Shown piece by piece: positions 25,896 to 27,581 of a stretch of DNA of 27,581 nt (positions within the stretch are counted from its first letter, which is position 1; every line of letters begins with the position of its first letter). This DNA is from an uncultured Verrucomicrobiota bacterium (GTDB lineage: Bacteria > Verrucomicrobiota > Verrucomicrobiia > Limisphaerales > UBA9464): NCBI GenBank assembly GCA_903864375.1, contig CAIPFS010000656.1:1-27581 (forward strand). The letters are read 5' to 3'. The notes beneath the pieces were generated by a model that was not told where the DNA came from, made no database searches, and saw nothing but the letters and a program-made list of their open reading frames with translations. Both the position numbers and the translations under genes were made by a program.

Positions 25896-26573
25896 ATGAC
25901 CGTTGGCAAGAGGGCGGCGACAGCGCAAGTTTGCGGCGTGGCATTTGACAATACAGATTTTGTTGACACCGATTCCGAGCGCCGGAGGACACCGGACACC
26001 GGTCCGGCTCCCACCCGCGAGGAACTGGATTCCCGTCTGACCGGAGCCCAGCAGCAACTCGCCAAACTGCGGGAGTCCCATGAGCAGATTGAACGCGAGA
26101 TCGTCGCCATCGAGGAACGGCGGCGCCGGAGGGCGGAGTTCACCCAGGGACTGGGTGAGATGCGTCATGAATTGACCCGGGCATTGACGGTGCTCGAAAA
26201 ATCGGAGCTGGACGCCCGCCGCCTGGCGGAACAGGTGGCCCGGAGCCTGGAGGGAATTCGATCCGCCGTCGCGAGCATCGAACCGTTGAGCGAAGAGGGC
26301 TGGACGGCGGAAACCTGGGAACAGGAGCTTTCCCGGGGGCTGGCCATTGTGGAAAATGCCCGGATGGAGTTGAACGCCGCCCGTCTCAAATGGCCACAAC
26401 TCGAGGGAAGACTGCCCGAGGAGGAGAAAGGGAATGCATCACCCGTGTCCCGTCTGGTGGAACTGCCACTGGCGCAACTCTGTCGAATCGGATTTGCCCT
26501 GACCTGGCCGCTGGCGGCGGTGGCCCTGCTGGCCGTGGCGGCAGCCATTGCCGTCCTGTTGCGGAAAATCTAG
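25896..26573 (+). CDS. Tail-anchored coiled-coil protein, unknown function
   Basis: No family recognised. The 225-residue product starts at ATG 25896, with GGAG five bases upstream; the open frame extends further up but into the previous gene. Residues about 40-116 are charged and heptad-like (REELDSRLTGAQQQLAKLRE and IEREIVAIEERRRRRAEF), predicted coiled coil. A second amphipathic section follows to about 160. One hydrophobic segment at the very C-terminus (about 197-222, ending LLRKI) would anchor it in the membrane with the bulk in the cytosol. There is no signal peptide. It shares a transcript with the next gene, which has the same plan (N-terminal coil, C-terminal membrane helix); they could work as a pair. 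The function cannot be predicted. Confidence 0.7.
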   Translation: MTVGKRAATAQVCGVAFDNTDFVDTDSERRRTPDTGPAPTREELDSRLTGAQQQLAKLRESHEQIEREIVAIEERRRRRAEFTQGLGEMRHELTRALTVLEKSELDARRLAEQVARSLEGIRSAVASIEPLSEEGWTAETWEQELSRGLAIVENARMELNAARLKWPQLEGRLPEEEKGNASPVSRLVELPLAQLCRIGFALTWPLAAVALLAVAAAIAVLLRKI

Positions 26574-26608
26574 AGGCGTTGGCTATCGGACCTCAGAAAC
26601 CGGCTTCA

Positions 26609-27071
26609 ATGGCCCGCTTTGGCAAGTCGAACGATCCCCTCCAGGAGCGCGAGCGGGAGCTGCGCCGCCAACTCGAACAGTTGGAGGTGGACCTGCGCCG
26701 ACTTGCCTCCCCGGAACGTCCGTCTCCGCCATCCGCTCCCAAAGGGTCCACCCGACCCCCCCAAGGCCCCGGCCCCACCAGCGGCGGCGTCCCCTCGGGC
26801 TCCAGCTGATGGAAACCCCAGGGCCTATTTCAATGAACAAGGTCTCCGAAAGTTTGACTTGATCGGGGGCCTTCGCCGGATGGGACGTTTTCTGTCCGGG
26901 CCGACCGGGTACAACCGGCAAATGATCCGAATGCTGGCGGCGGGAAGCATCGACGGGTTGCCGGTGCTGCGTCGGGAGCGAAAGAAGGCGTTGGTCCGAT
27001 TCCTGTTCTTGTTCAGTCTGTTGCTGGCGATCCTGTGGGGCATCGGCTTTTCTTACTTCCGTGATCGGTAA
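26609..27071 (+). CDS. Tail-anchored protein with apparent frameshift in poly-C
   Basis: Reading from ATG 26609 gives MARFGKSNDPLQERERELRR, a charged helical start, but this frame ends at 26809 after only 66 residues with an unconvincing tail. The +1 frame carries a sensible continuation (APADGNPRAYFNEQGLRKFD) ending in a membrane helix (FLFLFSLLLAILWGIGFSYF) and TAA at 27069-27071. Joining them by removing one C from the seven-C run at 26756-26762 gives a continuous 153-residue protein: N-terminal coil (about 9-33), Pro/Ala linker (about 36-66), a compact middle and a C-terminal anchor. I believe I have seen this architecture in Verrucomicrobia, but cannot verify. A sequencing or assembly indel, true mutation or slippage are all possible. 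Function unknown. Confidence 0.65.
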
Positions 27072-27182
27072 CGTTTAGGTGAACTCTCTCCTTTTTGCCA
27101 TTCTACGATTGACCCGACGCGCCCTCTCTTCGTAGGTTACGGGTAGTTGTTGTCAGGGCTTTCGCCCTTCAGTTCCTCACAC

Positions 27183-27219
27183 AACCCGGTGGCTCTGCGG
27201 TCAGGGTCGCCGGGTTTTT
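27183..27219 (+). terminator. Intrinsic terminator closing the 23757-27071 gene run
   Basis: AACCCGG (27183-27189) pairs with CCGGGTT (27210-27216), and the last two T of the stem continue to TTTTT (27215-27219). The loop is long (20 nt), with some internal pairing possible. The orientation fits termination of the + strand operon. Confidence 0.6.
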
Positions 27220-27340
27220 CAATGGTCCCGCCACCCTGGCCCTCTGGCCTTCTAACCCTCTTCCGACAGCTTCTGGGTTTCACCCCATTCATCCCCTTTC
27301 CAGTTCACCTTCCCGTTCGCCTTTCCGCTTCGACCACTTC

Positions 27341-27581
27341 CTACGGCTCAATCATGACCGGTGTTCCCGCCCGGACCATCTGGCGCAGGTAATCGGCGTT
27401 CCAATTCGCAAGTCGAAAGCAACCGTGCGACTCGGTCCGCCCCACTTGTTCGGGCGAGGGAGTCCCGTGAATTCCATATCCGGGGCGATCCAATCCAATC
27501 CAGGCCACTCCCACCGGATTGTTGGGCCCCGGTGGAAGCAGCAACTTGCGACCGACGGACTGGGCCTCCGGGGATTCGGGA
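27341..27581 (-). CDS. L,D-transpeptidase (YkuD) catalytic domain, 5' partial
   Basis: C-terminal 79 residues of a YkuD-type L,D-transpeptidase; the start lies beyond the right edge, as the frame is open to the end (PESPEAQSVGRK precedes the first possible TTG). The motif HGTPSPEQVGRTESHGCFRL contains the catalytic SHGCxR (His, Gly, Cys) and PNNPVGVAWI matches the conserved lead-in. Such enzymes cross-link peptidoglycan by 3-3 bonds or attach lipoproteins, in the periplasm. The short C-terminus after the motif (ANWNADYLRQMVRAGTPVMIEP) is the normal family end. No terminator on the - strand was recognised in the 270-bp gap between it and 27071; that gap holds the + strand terminator and a possible small transcript. 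Confidence 0.92.
   Translation of the reverse strand, partial: PESPEAQSVGRKLLLPPGPNNPVGVAWIGLDRPGYGIHGTPSPEQVGRTESHGCFRLANWNADYLRQMVRAGTPVMIEP

Noticed and set aside
1..27581. CRISPR arrays, insertion sequences, prophage, tRNA or rRNA
   Set aside because: No direct-repeat arrays, transposase or phage proteins, cloverleafs or rRNA-like segments were seen by eye.

Overview
The window reads as chromosomal DNA of a Verrucomicrobiota-like bacterium. The signs are a moderately high G+C content, frequent weak or absent Shine-Dalgarno sites, a short pseudopilin of the type expanded in Verrucomicrobia and Planctomycetes, a 1030-residue secreted protein with a C-terminal calcium-loop/'FITQPR' tail I associate with Verrucomicrobia, and several GTG/TTG starts. 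This assignment is inference from protein style; no rRNA gene is present.

Layout. (1) 1-2852, + strand: two overlapping amidohydrolase-family genes, the first running in from outside the window. (2) 2883-6377, - strand: the disaggregase ClpB and a pseudopilin-like protein. (3) 6711-9803, + strand: a large secreted beta-helix-like protein. (4) 9804-12188, + strand: a long leader with a c-di-AMP (ydaO/yuaA-type) riboswitch followed by a KimA-like potassium transporter. (5) 12340-17936, - strand: in transcription order a CPBP membrane protease, ComF-like phosphoribosyltransferase, TylF-like methyltransferase, DNA polymerase X and PheS. (6) 18071-18892, + strand: a small cytosolic Ser/Thr kinase-like protein with altered catalytic residues. 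(7) 18933-23701, - strand: in transcription order an acetyl-xylan-esterase-like hydrolase, a second alpha/beta hydrolase, a secreted PQQ-type beta-propeller and a CCA-adding-type nucleotidyltransferase. (8) 23757-27071, + strand: a secreted sugar isomerase-like TIM barrel, a Gfo/Idh/MocA oxidoreductase and two tail-anchored coiled-coil proteins, the second apparently frameshifted at a run of seven C, closed by a good intrinsic terminator. (9) 27341-27581, - strand: the C-terminal part of an L,D-transpeptidase.

Most genes are housekeeping or ordinary carbohydrate metabolism; I see no phage, IS element, CRISPR array or tRNA. The most notable element is the kimA leader: a recognisable c-di-AMP riboswitch core, then two mutually exclusive hairpins, a hairpin covering a Shine-Dalgarno-like site, and a possible 15-codon leader ORF overlapping the transporter start as ATGA. 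It fits the known logic in which high c-di-AMP lowers potassium uptake, but the expression platform looks translational, not a terminator. Other points of interest are the kinase lacking the usual beta3 lysine and DFG glycine, the poly-C frameshift in the tail-anchored protein, and the amidohydrolase lacking the HxH metal motif.
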